Below are positions 18,369 through 27,231 of a stretch of DNA of 64,000 nt, in pieces. The position numbers were made by a program, and so were the translations under genes. This DNA is from Streptomyces sp. CB01580 (GTDB lineage: Bacteria > Actinomycetota > Actinomycetes > Streptomycetales > Streptomycetaceae), in NCBI RefSeq assembly GCF_001905795.1, contig NZ_LIXJ01000004.1, forward strand, positions 302,408 through 366,407. The letters are read 5' to 3'. Each line of letters begins with the position of its first letter. Within the stretch, counting starts at the first letter, position 1. A model generated the notes under the pieces. The model worked only from the letters and a program-made list of their open reading frames with translations. It had not been told where the DNA came from and did no database searches.

Positions 18369-19271
18369 ATGGCCGACTTTCCCCACCTGTCCCGCAGGGG
18401 CTTCCTCAACCGATCGGCGGCCGTGGGCGGCCTGCTCGTCGTTCCCGGTCTGCTCTCCGCGTGCAGCAAGACCGACGCCGGCGCGGCGGGCGGCGCCGGA
18501 GCCCTGGACAAGCTGCGCGAGCAGGGCTTCGTACGGGTCGCGTACGCGAACGAGGCTCCGTACGGCTATCTGGAGGGCAAGCAGCTCAAGGGCGAGGCGC
18601 CCACCCTGCACCGCGAGATCTTCAAGGCGCTCGGGGTCGACGAGCTGAAGCCCACCCTCTCCGAGTGGGACGGTCTGATCCCCGGCCTCCAGGCGGGCAA
18701 GTACGACGTGGTGAGCGCCGGTATGGCGATCACGCCCGAGCGATGCGCCAACGCCCTCTTCTCGGAACCCGAGTTCATCTCCCCGACCGCGCTGATGGTG
18801 AAGAAGGGCAATCCGAGGAAGATCACCGACCTGGCATCGGCGAAGGCCGCCGGGATCACCGTCGGCGTGATGTCGGGTGCCGTCGAGGGTACGTACGCCG
18901 AGGGCGCGGGCATCGCGAAGGACAGGATCAAGACGCTGCAGAAGCCGCAGGACGGAGCCGACGCGGTGAAGGGCGGCCGGATCGACGCGTTCCTGCTCAC
19001 CGGCATCTCGCTGCGCTGGCTGGCGAAGACCAACCCGGAGACCGAGGTCACCGAGCCGTTCGTACCGGAACTGGGCGGGAAGAAGCAGTACAGCCCCGGC
19101 GGTGCCGTGTTCCGCAAGGGCAACGAGGACCTGCGGGACGCCTTCAACCGCGAGCTGAAGAAGATCGTCTCGGACCGTTCGCGGTATGTGGGCCTGCTCC
19201 AGGAGTACGGCTTCGGGGCCAGCGAGCTCCCGCCGGCCGCACTGAAGACGGCCGATCTGTGCGCGGGCTGA
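18369..19271 (+). CDS. ehuB: Ectoine/hydroxyectoine ABC transporter substrate-binding lipoprotein EhuB
   Basis: A 300-residue solute-binding protein of the polar amino-acid family. The signal has a twin-arginine start (SRRGFLNRSA) and a lipobox LLSAC, so it is exported folded and lipid-anchored. The mature part follows the EhuB pattern: VRVAYANEAPYGYLEGKQLK, ALGVDELKPTLSEWDGLIPG and GYFDVVSAGM-type (here GKYDVVSAGM). It is first in ehuBCDA, all on one strand with gaps of 24 nt or overlaps. The product should capture ectoine and hydroxyectoine for use as osmoprotectant or nutrient. The ATG at 18369 is consistent with the signal sequence. Confidence 0.88.
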   Translation: MADFPHLSRRGFLNRSAAVGGLLVVPGLLSACSKTDAGAAGGAGALDKLREQGFVRVAYANEAPYGYLEGKQLKGEAPTLHREIFKALGVDELKPTLSEWDGLIPGLQAGKYDVVSAGMAITPERCANALFSEPEFISPTALMVKKGNPRKITDLASAKAAGITVGVMSGAVEGTYAEGAGIAKDRIKTLQKPQDGADAVKGGRIDAFLLTGISLRWLAKTNPETEVTEPFVPELGGKKQYSPGGAVFRKGNEDLRDAFNRELKKIVSDRSRYVGLLQEYGFGASELPPAALKTADLCAG

Positions 19272-19295
19272 CGGGGACGGAACGGAACGCACCGC

Positions 19296-20036
19296 ATGAG
19301 TGATTTCTTCTCCGCCCTCCTCGACGACCTGCCGCACCTGCGCTCGGGGCTGTGGGTGACCGTCCAGGCCACCGTCCTCGGCGCGGCGCTCGCCCTGGTC
19401 CTGTCGTTCGTCCTCGGCCTGATGTCGGTCGGCCGGCTGCTGGTGGCGCGTGGTGTGTCGCGCGTGGTCGTGGAGTTCTTCCGCGGCACCTCGCTCTACA
19501 TCCAGCTGTTCTGGCTCTACTACGCGATGCCACCGCTGACGGGGTACGAACTGACTCCGCTGCTCTGCGGGGTCGTCGCCTTCGGCCTCAACTACGGGGC
19601 GTACGGCGCCGAGGTGGTGCGCGGTGCGATCAACTCCGTGCCGCGTGCCCAGTACGAGGCGGCCATCGCGCTGAACATGACGCCCACGCAGCGGATGTGG
19701 CGGGTGATCCTCCCGCAGGCATGGGTGCAGATGATCCCGTCGTTCACGAATCTGCTGATCCAGTTGCTCAAGTGCACCCCGCTGCTGTGGCTGATCTCCG
19801 CCGCCGATCTGATGACCGTGATCCAGCAACTGCGCGACCGCACCGGTGAGACGCTCACCGCGTATCTGACCCTGCTGGTCGCCTACTTCGTCCTCGCCTA
19901 CGCGCTCACCCTGCTGATGAACCTGCTGGAGCGCGGCGCCAAGCGGCGTCTCGGGCTGTCGGGCGGCGCGGATTCGGAGCCACGCGGCGGCGGCCCCGTC
20001 CCGGCCGTCGCGTCGACCTCCGGAGGTACCCGGTGA
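19296..20036 (+). CDS. ehuC: Ectoine/hydroxyectoine ABC transporter permease EhuC
   Basis: A 246-residue inner-membrane permease with five to six transmembrane helices and the HisM/GlnP-type EAA loop at EAAIALNMTPTQRMWRVILP. The N-terminal segment LPHLRSGLWVTVQATVLGAA is typical of the His/Glu/Gln/Arg permease family. It pairs with the next gene product to form the channel. The stop overlaps the GTG of ehuD by 4 nt (GTGA), a sign of translational coupling. Confidence 0.87.
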   Translation: MSDFFSALLDDLPHLRSGLWVTVQATVLGAALALVLSFVLGLMSVGRLLVARGVSRVVVEFFRGTSLYIQLFWLYYAMPPLTGYELTPLLCGVVAFGLNYGAYGAEVVRGAINSVPRAQYEAAIALNMTPTQRMWRVILPQAWVQMIPSFTNLLIQLLKCTPLLWLISAADLMTVIQQLRDRTGETLTAYLTLLVAYFVLAYALTLLMNLLERGAKRRLGLSGGADSEPRGGGPVPAVASTSGGTR

Positions 20037-20689
20037 ACGGCTCCACGGCAAGCGGTACCGACTGGGACGCCGTCGGGGAAGCCCTGCCCCTGCTGCTCGA
20101 AGGCTTCCGGGTCACCCTGCTCGCGACGGTGCTCGGCACGCTGGTCGCGGCGGTGCTCGGACTCGCCGTCGCGATCGCCGGGCGGGCGCCGAGCAGGTTC
20201 GTGACGGTGCCGGTGCGGGTTCTGACGGAGTTCGTCCGCTCCACCCCGCTGCTCGTCCAACTCGTGGGCGCCGCAGCCCTGTTCTCCTCGGTGGAGCCGC
20301 TCACGACCGGCATCGTGGTGCTCGGGATCCACTACGCCGCGTACACCTCCGAGGTGTACCGGGCCGGGATCGACAGCGTGCCGAAGGGGCAGTGGGAGGC
20401 CTGCCGGGCGCTCTCGCTCACCCCGCGCCGGACCTGGCAGGCCGTGATCCTGCCGCAAGCGGTGCGCAACGTCCTGCCCGCCCTCGGCAACTACGCGATC
20501 TCGATGTTCAAGGAGACGCCCTTCCTCGCCGTGATCACGGTGCAGGAGATGGTCTTCGAGGCCCGCAAGTACGGCGCCGACCACTTCGCCTACACCACGG
20601 CGTTCACCCTCGCCGGACTGATCTTCCTGATCGCGAGCTGTCCCACCTCGCTGCTGATGAGAAAGCTGGAGAAGCGCCTTGGCCACTGA
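20033..20689 (+). CDS. ehuD: Ectoine/hydroxyectoine ABC transporter permease EhuD
   Basis: A 218-residue second permease with the same fold; its coupling loop is EACRALSLTPRRTWQAVILP and the segment VLTEFVRSTPLLVQL is the family signature. It should heterodimerise with EhuC. The GTG start at 20033 overlaps the ehuC stop, and its own stop lies 11 nt past the ehuA start, so all three cistrons are coupled. Confidence 0.87.
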   Translation: MNGSTASGTDWDAVGEALPLLLEGFRVTLLATVLGTLVAAVLGLAVAIAGRAPSRFVTVPVRVLTEFVRSTPLLVQLVGAAALFSSVEPLTTGIVVLGIHYAAYTSEVYRAGIDSVPKGQWEACRALSLTPRRTWQAVILPQAVRNVLPALGNYAISMFKETPFLAVITVQEMVFEARKYGADHFAYTTAFTLAGLIFLIASCPTSLLMRKLEKRLGH

Positions 20690-21572
20690 ACGCCTCCCCC
20701 TGCAGAAGCACGCGGCCCCGACCTCCGAGGACGTCCTGCCGACGCCCGGTGGCGCCGCACCGGCCCTCGGGGGCTCCGTGCCGGCCTCCGCGCTCGCCGC
20801 GACCGGTCAGCCCCTGGTCCGCTTCGACGACGTAGTGAAGCGGTACGGCGACCGCGTCGTCCTGGACCGGCTGAACTTCTCGGTGCGCCGCGGGGAGCAC
20901 GTCACCCTGATCGGGCCCAGCGGGTCGGGAAAGACCACCATCCTGCGGCTGCTGATGACGCTGGAGAAGGTCAGCGACGGCGTCATCTGGGTGGACGGCG
21001 ATCCGCTGTCCCACGTCCGGGCGTCCGACGGATCGCTGAAGCCCGCGACCGAACGGCATCTGCGCGAGGCGCGGAAGAAGATCGGCATGGTGTTCCAGCA
21101 GTTCAACCTCTTCCCCAACATGAGCGTGCTGCGGAACATCACCGAGGCTCCGGTCAATGTCCTGGGAATGGACCGCGACGAGGCCGAGTCCCGCGCCCGC
21201 GAGCTGCTCGACATGGTCGGACTCGCGGGCAGGGCCGACGCGCATCCCTCCCAGCTGTCGGGCGGGCAGCAGCAGCGGGTGGCGATCGCCCGCGCGCTGG
21301 CGATGCGGCCCGAGATCCTGCTCCTGGACGAGGTGACCTCCGCGCTCGACCCGGAACTGGTCGCGGGCGTACTGGAGTTGCTGAGCGACATCGCCCGGAA
21401 CACCGACATCACCATGCTCTGCGTGACCCATGAGATGAACTTCGCCCGCGACGTCTCGGAGACGGTACTCATGTTTGATTCCGGACGCGTGATCGAATCC
21501 GGATCGCCGGAGAAGATCTTCTCGGATCCGGAGCACGAACGTACGCGTGAATTTCTCGCCGCGGTGCTGTGA
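20679..21572 (+). CDS. ehuA: Ectoine/hydroxyectoine ABC transporter ATPase EhuA
   Basis: A 297-residue ABC ATPase with Walker A GPSGSGKTT, Q-loop in FQQFNLFPN, signature LSGGQQQRVAIARAL, Walker B LLLDEVTSALD and switch histidine in VTHEMNFA. It energises the EhuBCD importer on the cytoplasmic face. The start is a TTG at 20679 inside ehuD, supported by GGAG 8 nt upstream. About 45 N-terminal residues precede the usual first strand (LVRFDDVVKRYGD), a little longer than typical family members. Confidence 0.87.
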   Translation: MATERLPLQKHAAPTSEDVLPTPGGAAPALGGSVPASALAATGQPLVRFDDVVKRYGDRVVLDRLNFSVRRGEHVTLIGPSGSGKTTILRLLMTLEKVSDGVIWVDGDPLSHVRASDGSLKPATERHLREARKKIGMVFQQFNLFPNMSVLRNITEAPVNVLGMDRDEAESRARELLDMVGLAGRADAHPSQLSGGQQQRVAIARALAMRPEILLLDEVTSALDPELVAGVLELLSDIARNTDITMLCVTHEMNFARDVSETVLMFDSGRVIESGSPEKIFSDPEHERTREFLAAVL

Positions 21573-21602
21573 CCTCGCCACTCGCCGTACGCCAATGGCT
21601 TT

Positions 21603-21612
21603 GGCATATGCC
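21603..21612. promoter_or_regulatory. GGCATATGCC palindrome, site 2
   Basis: The decamer lies between ehuA and the iclR-type gene, inside a larger imperfect dyad GTACGCCAATGG / TGGCATATGCCGTAC. It could be the operator for the IclR-type regulator or part of the ehuA 3' end. The same decamer is at 9942-9951. Confidence 0.35.
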
Positions 21613-21738
21613 GTACGAATGAGCCCCAGCTCGGGTGGCCGGGGCACCTCGTCGCTTCGTCAACAACCGCCCCGTTACGGCCCGTTGGCGGCTATCGTGA
21701 GGCCAGAGCTTGCGGTCACAACCTGGTAGGGGGAAACC

Positions 21739-22497
21739 GTGGCGTTGAAGCCCGAACCGACGGCGCCGTTCCACTCGGTGCAGCACGCCCTTCGCGTTCT
21801 CGAAACGGTCTCGAAGCACGGCGACGGCGTGGCGGACGCCCAGATCTCCCGGGAGACGGGGCTGCCCGCCGAGCACCTCACCCCCCTGCTGCTGACGCTG
21901 CGCCGCGAGGGATATGTCGAGCAGATCACCGACGGTGCCTACGTCATCGGCTCCTCGCTGCTGCTCCTCGGTTCCGGCACGGCCCGCAGAAAGGCCCTGG
22001 AGGCGAAGCTCCAGCATTCGCTGGCGCAGCTGCGCGATTCGGTCGGCGCGGCGGTCTACATCAGCCGGTACGTCGACGGCGAAGTCCGGATCACGCAGTA
22101 CGCCGACGGCCCGCGCACCCCCGCGGTCAACGAGTGGGTCGACTTCCGGTCGTCCGCGCACGCCTCGGCGGCGGGCAAGTGCCTGCTGGCCCAGCTCGAC
22201 CTGAACGGCCGCCGCGACCACCTCTCGCGCCACAAGACGCCCCGGCTCACCTCGCGGACGATCACCAACGAGAAGGCGCTCTTCTCGAAGCTCGACAGCC
22301 AGCCGGCCACCGTCCCGGTGCTCGACCTCCAGGAGTACGCCGTCGGCACGGTCTGCGCGGCGGTACCACTGACGGCCGGTTCGTCGGCGGGCTGCCTGGC
22401 GCTCTCCCTCCCGGTCGAGGACGCGCACCGCCTGCGCTCGGCGGCGGACACCCTGAACCGGCGGGCGGCACCCGTGCTGCTGTCGCTGGCGCTCTGA
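21739..22497 (+). CDS. IclR-family transcriptional regulator
   Basis: A 252-residue regulator: winged helix-turn-helix at residues ~8-70 (HALRVLETVSKHGDGVADAQISRETGLP) followed by an IclR effector domain (KLQHSLAQLRDSVGAAVYISRYVD ... HASAAGKCLLAQL). IclR-type proteins usually sense small organic acids and control neighbouring catabolic or uptake genes. Its place directly after ehuBCDA suggests control of that operon. The GTG at 21739 has GGGGGAAACC upstream. The regulatory link is inferred from position. Confidence 0.82.
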   Translation: MALKPEPTAPFHSVQHALRVLETVSKHGDGVADAQISRETGLPAEHLTPLLLTLRREGYVEQITDGAYVIGSSLLLLGSGTARRKALEAKLQHSLAQLRDSVGAAVYISRYVDGEVRITQYADGPRTPAVNEWVDFRSSAHASAAGKCLLAQLDLNGRRDHLSRHKTPRLTSRTITNEKALFSKLDSQPATVPVLDLQEYAVGTVCAAVPLTAGSSAGCLALSLPVEDAHRLRSAADTLNRRAAPVLLSLAL

Positions 22498-22614
22498 GGG
22501 GCGCCCCCGAGCCGCTACCGCCGGGAAATCGCCCCTTTTCGTTCCAGTTTCCTGCGATTTGCTCCCGGTGGCATCGACGCCCTCCAGGAACGGGTATGAT
22601 TTTCCTGTCAGCAG

Positions 22615-22688
22615 GCGCCGCTAGCTCAGTTGGTTAGAGCAGCTGACTCTTAATCAGCGGGTCCGGGGTTCGAGTCCCTGGCGGCGCA
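22615..22688 (+). tRNA. tRNA-Lys (CTT), copy 2
   Basis: The 74-nt sequence is identical to copies 1 and 3, with anticodon CTT and discriminator A. Its leader GTCAGCAG and the first trailing bases CAGAC match copy 1. A clear -10 hexamer TATGAT lies at 22595-22600. Confidence 0.97.
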
Positions 22689-22695
22689 CAGACAA

Positions 22696-22741
22696 CGCAC
22701 TGGGCGGTTCACGTACACACGTGAACCGCCCAGTGCGTTTT
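22696..22741 (+). terminator. Intrinsic terminator after tRNA-Lys copy 2
   Basis: A perfect 19-bp stem (CGCACTGGGCGGTTCACGT with its complement at 22719-22737) closes an ACAC tetraloop and is followed by TTTTGCGTT, a classical terminator shape. Confidence 0.92.
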
Positions 22742-22768
22742 GCGTTGCCCATCGGGCGCCCACCAGGA

Positions 22769-22821
22769 TGTACGAACGTTTTACACAGGCGTACTAGACA
22801 GGCGTTTTATACGCTCGTACA
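22769..22821 (+). promoter_or_regulatory. Double operator-like element before the MFS gene
   Basis: Two copies of GTTTTAnACnnnCGTAC occur 26 bp apart (GTTTTACACAGGCGTAC and GTTTTATACGCTCGTAC), and the whole element is bounded by TGTACGA and TCGTACA, which are inverted. It ends 9 bp before the transporter ATG. This arrangement fits a TetR- or MarR-type repressor site, but no such regulator gene is adjacent. Confidence 0.6.
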
Positions 22822-22830
22822 TTTCCTGGC

Positions 22831-24348
22831 ATGACGAACGCCACGCGCACCACCGCCGAGCGCGGCCACCTCGCCGGCCGCCGGGAATGGACCGCCTTCG
22901 TGGTTCTCCTGCTGCCCCTTCTCCTCGTGTCGATGGACATCTCCGTCCTCTTCTTCGCGATCCCGTCCATCGACCGGGACCTCGCCCCCAGCGCCACCCA
23001 GCAGCTCTGGATCTTCGACGTGTACGCCTTCGCCCTGGCGGGCCTGCTCATCACGATGGGGTCGCTCGGCGACCGCATCGGGCGGCGCAGGCTGCTGCTC
23101 ATCGGCGCGTTCGCGTTCAGCGCCGCGTCCGTGGCCGCCGCGTACGCCACCAGCCCCGAGATGCTGATCGCGGCCCGCGCCCTGCTCGGGGTCGGCGGTG
23201 CGACGCTGATGCCGTCGACGATGGGGCTCGTGCGGAACATGTTCCGCGACGAGCGGCAGCGCGGCCGCGCCATCGGCATCTGGTCCGGCGCCATGGCGGG
23301 CGGGATCGCGCTCGGCTCGGTGCTCAGCGGGGTCATGCTGCAGCACTTCTGGTGGGGCTCGGTCTTCCTGATCAACGTGCCGGCGATGGTGCTGCTGGTG
23401 GTGCTGGTGCCGGTGCTGGTTCCGGAGTTCAAGGACCCCGGCCCCGGACGGTTCGACTTCCTGAGCGTGCCGCTGTCGATGGGGGCCGTGCTGCCCGTCG
23501 TCTACGGGGTGAAGGAGAGCGCCGCCCACGGGCTCGACGTGCAGCGCGGGCTGATCATCGCCGCCGGGCTCCTCGTCGGCCTGGTCTTCGTCCGTCGGCA
23601 GCGCTCCCGCGACGACGCGCTGATCAGCCGGGAACTCTTCCGCGACCGCGGCTTCGCGGCCGGGGTCGGCCTGAACGCCCTGGCGTCCTTCGCCATGATG
23701 GGCTCCTCGTACTTCACCACGCAGTACCTGCAGTCGGTGCTCGGCATGAGCACGTTGGAGGCCGCGCTGTGGAGCCTGGCACCGTCGCTCGCCGTGGGTG
23801 CCGCGGCGCCGACGGCCACGGCGATCGCCCAGCGGACCGATCGCGCACGCGTCGTCCGCGCCGGATTCGTGATCGCCGCCGCCGGGTTCGCCGTGCTCTC
23901 CCTGACCGGTACGGACTCGTTGTGGCTGCTGCTCGCCGGCTGCGCCGTACTGAGCTGCGGCATCGTCACCGTGATGGCACTCGTCTCCGACCTGGCACTG
24001 TCCACCGCCCCGCCCCGGAAGGCGAGTTCGGCGGCCTCGCTGCTGGAGACCGGGCAGGAGTTCGGCGGTGCGATGGGGATGGCCCTGCTGGGCGCGGTGG
24101 CCATGGCGGTCTACACCGCGGACATGCCGGGATCGGCGCCGGAGGACGCCCGCAAGACCCTGGCGGGCGCGGTGGCCACCGGGGACGGCTCGCTGATCGC
24201 CGCCGCTCGGGACGCGTTCGTGCACAGCATGCGGTACGCCTCGATGACGGGTGCCGTCCTGCTGCTGGCGGGGGCGGTGCTCACCACGATGCTGCTGCGG
24301 CGGAGGCCCGCGGTGGCGGAGCGGGGCGAGCCGGCCCTGACCGGCTGA
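22831..24348 (+). CDS. DHA2-family (14-TM) MFS drug efflux transporter
   Basis: A 505-residue membrane protein with about 14 hydrophobic helices. Motif A is GSLGDRIGRRRLLL, motif C-like glycines occur in SGAMAGGIALGSVLSGVML, and the first helix bears the acidic LVSMDISVLFFAIPSI. These features place it with SmvA/QacA-like drug:H+ antiporters. It probably exports cationic antimicrobials or an antibiotic. The gene is preceded by a double operator element and converges on the LPMO gene across a palindromic terminator. Substrate unknown. Confidence 0.85.
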   Translation: MTNATRTTAERGHLAGRREWTAFVVLLLPLLLVSMDISVLFFAIPSIDRDLAPSATQQLWIFDVYAFALAGLLITMGSLGDRIGRRRLLLIGAFAFSAASVAAAYATSPEMLIAARALLGVGGATLMPSTMGLVRNMFRDERQRGRAIGIWSGAMAGGIALGSVLSGVMLQHFWWGSVFLINVPAMVLLVVLVPVLVPEFKDPGPGRFDFLSVPLSMGAVLPVVYGVKESAAHGLDVQRGLIIAAGLLVGLVFVRRQRSRDDALISRELFRDRGFAAGVGLNALASFAMMGSSYFTTQYLQSVLGMSTLEAALWSLAPSLAVGAAAPTATAIAQRTDRARVVRAGFVIAAAGFAVLSLTGTDSLWLLLAGCAVLSCGIVTVMALVSDLALSTAPPRKASSAASLLETGQEFGGAMGMALLGAVAMAVYTADMPGSAPEDARKTLAGAVATGDGSLIAAARDAFVHSMRYASMTGAVLLLAGAVLTTMLLRRRPAVAERGEPALTG

Positions 24349-24380
24349 GGGCCGGCCCGTGGGCCCCGTCGCCGAAGTGC

Positions 24381-24414
24381 CCCCATCGGGTCCGCCCGGG
24401 CGGACCCGATGGGG
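24381..24414. terminator. Bidirectional palindromic terminator
   Basis: A perfect 34-bp palindrome (CCCCATCGGGTCCGCCC and its complement) lies between the convergent MFS and LPMO genes and can fold in transcripts from both sides. No long U-tract follows, as is common in Streptomyces. Confidence 0.8.
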
Positions 24415-24448
24415 ATCGTCGGTGCCTCAGTGCATCCAGTGCCTCGCG

Positions 24449-25039
24449 TCAGAACTGCACGTCGGAGCAGGCGTAGAACGCGTTCGTCGTGTCGGCGACG
24501 TTCCAGACGCTCAGGATGATGTGCTTCCCGGTCTTCTGGGTGGGGATGGTGCCCTGCTGGGTCAGGGTCGCCGGGGGCTGCTTGCCGCCGTAGGGCACCG
24601 TCATGAACGGCTGGGGCTCCAGGTCGGCCCGGGTGAGCGGCTTGGTGGGGTCCCAGCCGTCCTTGGTGATGTAGTAGCGGAAGTCCGAGGTCGCGTGGCG
24701 GGCGGTGAACTGCCAGCGGAAGCTGAAGCCCTGGCCACCCGTCACATTGGTGGCGGGCCAGTTGCCGCCACGCGGGTCGTCGAGCTGGGCGAAGACGGAG
24801 TTGCCGCCGGAGCAGATCTTCCCGTCGGCCGGACCGGCCGACGGGAAGCCCTTCGGCCCCTCGACACTCTGCGGCTCCCACTGGATGTTGCCGCAGCCCG
24901 TCACGGTGCCGTTGGCACAGAGCTTCTGGCGGCTGATGGGGTTGTCGGTGTAGCCGTGGCTGCTGGCGCTGCTCGTCGCGAACAACGAGGCGCCCGCGAT
25001 CGCCAGGCCGACTACGGCCGCACTTGCCCTTTTACGCAT
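24449..25039 (-). CDS. AA10 lytic polysaccharide monooxygenase (chitin-binding CBP21-like)
   Basis: A 196-residue secreted copper enzyme. After a Sec signal (MRKRASAAVVGLAIAGASLF) ending in ASS, the mature chain begins HGYTDNPISR; the N-terminal His forms half of the copper brace. The second His lies in FTARHATSDFRYYIT and the C-terminal VWNVADTTNAFYACSDVQF is the family ending, with disulphide cysteines present. It is a single-domain AA10 enzyme that should oxidatively cleave chitin or cellulose outside the cell. ATG 25039 has GGAG upstream. No carbohydrate-binding module is attached. Confidence 0.93.
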   Translation of the reverse strand: MRKRASAAVVGLAIAGASLFATSSASSHGYTDNPISRQKLCANGTVTGCGNIQWEPQSVEGPKGFPSAGPADGKICSGGNSVFAQLDDPRGGNWPATNVTGGQGFSFRWQFTARHATSDFRYYITKDGWDPTKPLTRADLEPQPFMTVPYGGKQPPATLTQQGTIPTQKTGKHIILSVWNVADTTNAFYACSDVQF

Positions 25040-25196
25040 TGCTGTCGCTCCTCGAGAACGTGGGGGAGGTTCCATGAGCCCTGCTGCGCGCGTACTGCGG
25101 TCTAGACCAAGTCATAGATTATTGACGGGACATGAACATGTCCAGACCAATGGGAGCGGGATTCCGCTTCGCCGCCCGAGCGGTCTCCCGGCTCCC

Positions 25197-27221
25197 TCAG
25201 ACCCCTTCGTTCCCACCGCGTCCCGTGTAGAACGCCACCGTCAAGTCCTTGACCAGCACCTTCCGTTCGTAGTCGTCCAGTTCCACGATGCCTCGCTGGG
25301 TCAGCCGGTTGACGGTGTCGTCCACCGCGTCGACCACCGAAGTCAGAACACTGTCGCGGTGCTTGGCGTCGATGGCGGCGATCCGGCGACGCTGCATGGC
25401 CGCGGCGATCTCCGGCGCGTACTCGATCCCGGTCGGCTGCGCCGAGTACACCTCGATGCCGACGGGCACGCAGTCCGCCTTCAGCATCCGGGTCAGCGCG
25501 TCGCCGACGGCCTCCGCGTCGCGCAGGGTGGGCGCGTCCTCGTGGAAGGCGTCGGCGGGGAGCTGGGAGAGGACCCGGGCCATCGCCGCCTCGACCTGCT
25601 CGCGCAGATACGTTTCGTGGTCCTCGACCCCGAGCAGCGCCCGCGCGGTGTCGCGGACCCGCCAGACCACCAGGACCACGACGCGCAGGGCGGTGCCGTT
25701 GGCGTCCACGGCCGGCAGCGGTTCGCTGCGCCAGTGCCGCAGGCGTACGTCGACCCGGCGGCGCAGCAGCAGCGGACTGATCCACATCAGCCCGGTCCGC
25801 CGCACGCTCCCCCGGTACTTGCCGAACAGCGTGAGCACCCACGCGTACCCGACCCGCCCCCGGCTCAGTCCGCCGAGCGCGAAGAGCACCAGTGTCGCCA
25901 GCGCGGCGAGGCCCGCCCAGGCGCCTATGCCGATCCCCTCGTACGGCCGCGGCGCGATCCCGAACCGGGCGAGCGCGGCCACCGGCAGCGCTCCGATCCA
26001 CCAGAGGACCGCCCCGGCTCCGGCGGTCCCGCACAGCGCGGCGAGCAGGGCCACCCAGCCGGGCAGCGCGGGCCCCGAACGTTCGGCGAGTTCCGGGTCG
26101 CCGGCCGGCGCGGGCCGGGTCGAGGGTCGCACCTGCGGTCCGCGCGGCGCGGGCGGGCGCCGCCCCCCGGGCGCGGCGCCCCCGCCACCGGCCCCCCGCC
26201 GCAACGCGCCGGTGGGGAGCCCGGTGGTGTCGGTGTTCCCGGGGTCGTCGCGGAAGAGCAGGTGGACGGGGATGGTCGCGGTCGACTCGCTGCCGATGAC
26301 CGCATGACGCCGCCCGGTGCCCGACGGCGCGGCGACGGGCCGTTCGACCCCTCCACGGGCGCGGTCGACGACATCCCGCTGCCGGGAGACGTCCCGGCGC
26401 CGGGAGGGGGACGGCAGCGGTGACGCGAGCGCGGACGGGAACGGGGACGGGGACGGGGACGAGGTCCGGGCCGGGCGCGGGGTGCCGCGCACGGGTGCGG
26501 GACGGGTGCCGGCCGCGACCGGTACGGCTTCCCCGTCGGCCGCCGGGCCTGCGGTGCAGTCACCGCTCGGCCGGAGCCCCGGCTCCACGGCGGGTGCGAC
26601 GCCCTCCGCGAGAGGCGCACCTCCCGGCAGGACTCCCTGCTTCCCCGCGGTCCCACCGTCCGCCACGAGCTCCGGCTTCGCGGCGGCCACGCCGTTCGGC
26701 AGGAATCCGGGCTTCATGGCGGGCGCGGCACCGAGCAGGAGTCCCGGCCCTTCGGCGGGCACGACGTCCGATGCCGCGGCCGGGCCGGACGCGACGCCCA
26801 CGGCCGGCACCGACACCGAGGCCGAGGTCACGCCCAGCGAGGAGGAACCGCCCGGCGACGTGCCCGCGTCCTCCCCCGGGGCCGGGTCCAGCACCAGGTC
26901 GACCACGGCGTCGGATCCGGTCACCGGACCGTTCGCCGGTGCGTCCGGGCCGTGGCCGGGCCCCGGGCGCACATCGGCCCCGGTCCCCGGGCCCATGCGC
27001 GTGTCCGCATCCGGACCCGTCGCCTCGACGGGCGTGCCGACGACCGCGACCGGGGTGGTGGCACCGCCCGGGTCCACCGCGCCCTCGGGCCGCACGTCCC
27101 CGCCGGGACCGCCCGTGCTCAACGGGGCACGCTCCCGCATCCGCGCCTCTTCCCGGTCTGCCCGGGCCTCCGGCGCTCCGGCACTGTCCGACGCCGTGGA
27201 TCCCATTTCCGCCTCCGTCAT
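25197..27221 (-). CDS. SPFH/Band 7 domain membrane protein with long disordered N-terminus
   Basis: A 674-residue protein. Residues 1-~390 are Pro/Ala/Gly-rich and low complexity. Two to three transmembrane helices follow (LPGWVALLAALCGTAGAGAV, WAGLAALATLVLFALGGL), then an SPFH domain with GLMWISPLLLRRRVDVRLRH, LRVVVLVVWRVRDTARALLG and REQVEAAMARVLSQLPAD. SPFH proteins scaffold membrane microdomains and protease complexes. The ATG 27221 has GAGGA 7 nt upstream and starts 10 nt after the stop of the peptidoglycan hydrolase gene, so the two form an operon linking cell-wall and membrane functions. The disordered N-terminus is unusually long. Confidence 0.82.
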   Translation of the reverse strand: MTEAEMGSTASDSAGAPEARADREEARMRERAPLSTGGPGGDVRPEGAVDPGGATTPVAVVGTPVEATGPDADTRMGPGTGADVRPGPGHGPDAPANGPVTGSDAVVDLVLDPAPGEDAGTSPGGSSSLGVTSASVSVPAVGVASGPAAASDVVPAEGPGLLLGAAPAMKPGFLPNGVAAAKPELVADGGTAGKQGVLPGGAPLAEGVAPAVEPGLRPSGDCTAGPAADGEAVPVAAGTRPAPVRGTPRPARTSSPSPSPFPSALASPLPSPSRRRDVSRQRDVVDRARGGVERPVAAPSGTGRRHAVIGSESTATIPVHLLFRDDPGNTDTTGLPTGALRRGAGGGGAAPGGRRPPAPRGPQVRPSTRPAPAGDPELAERSGPALPGWVALLAALCGTAGAGAVLWWIGALPVAALARFGIAPRPYEGIGIGAWAGLAALATLVLFALGGLSRGRVGYAWVLTLFGKYRGSVRRTGLMWISPLLLRRRVDVRLRHWRSEPLPAVDANGTALRVVVLVVWRVRDTARALLGVEDHETYLREQVEAAMARVLSQLPADAFHEDAPTLRDAEAVGDALTRMLKADCVPVGIEVYSAQPTGIEYAPEIAAAMQRRRIAAIDAKHRDSVLTSVVDAVDDTVNRLTQRGIVELDDYERKVLVKDLTVAFYTGRGGNEGV

Positions 27222-27231
27222 GTCCGTTTCC

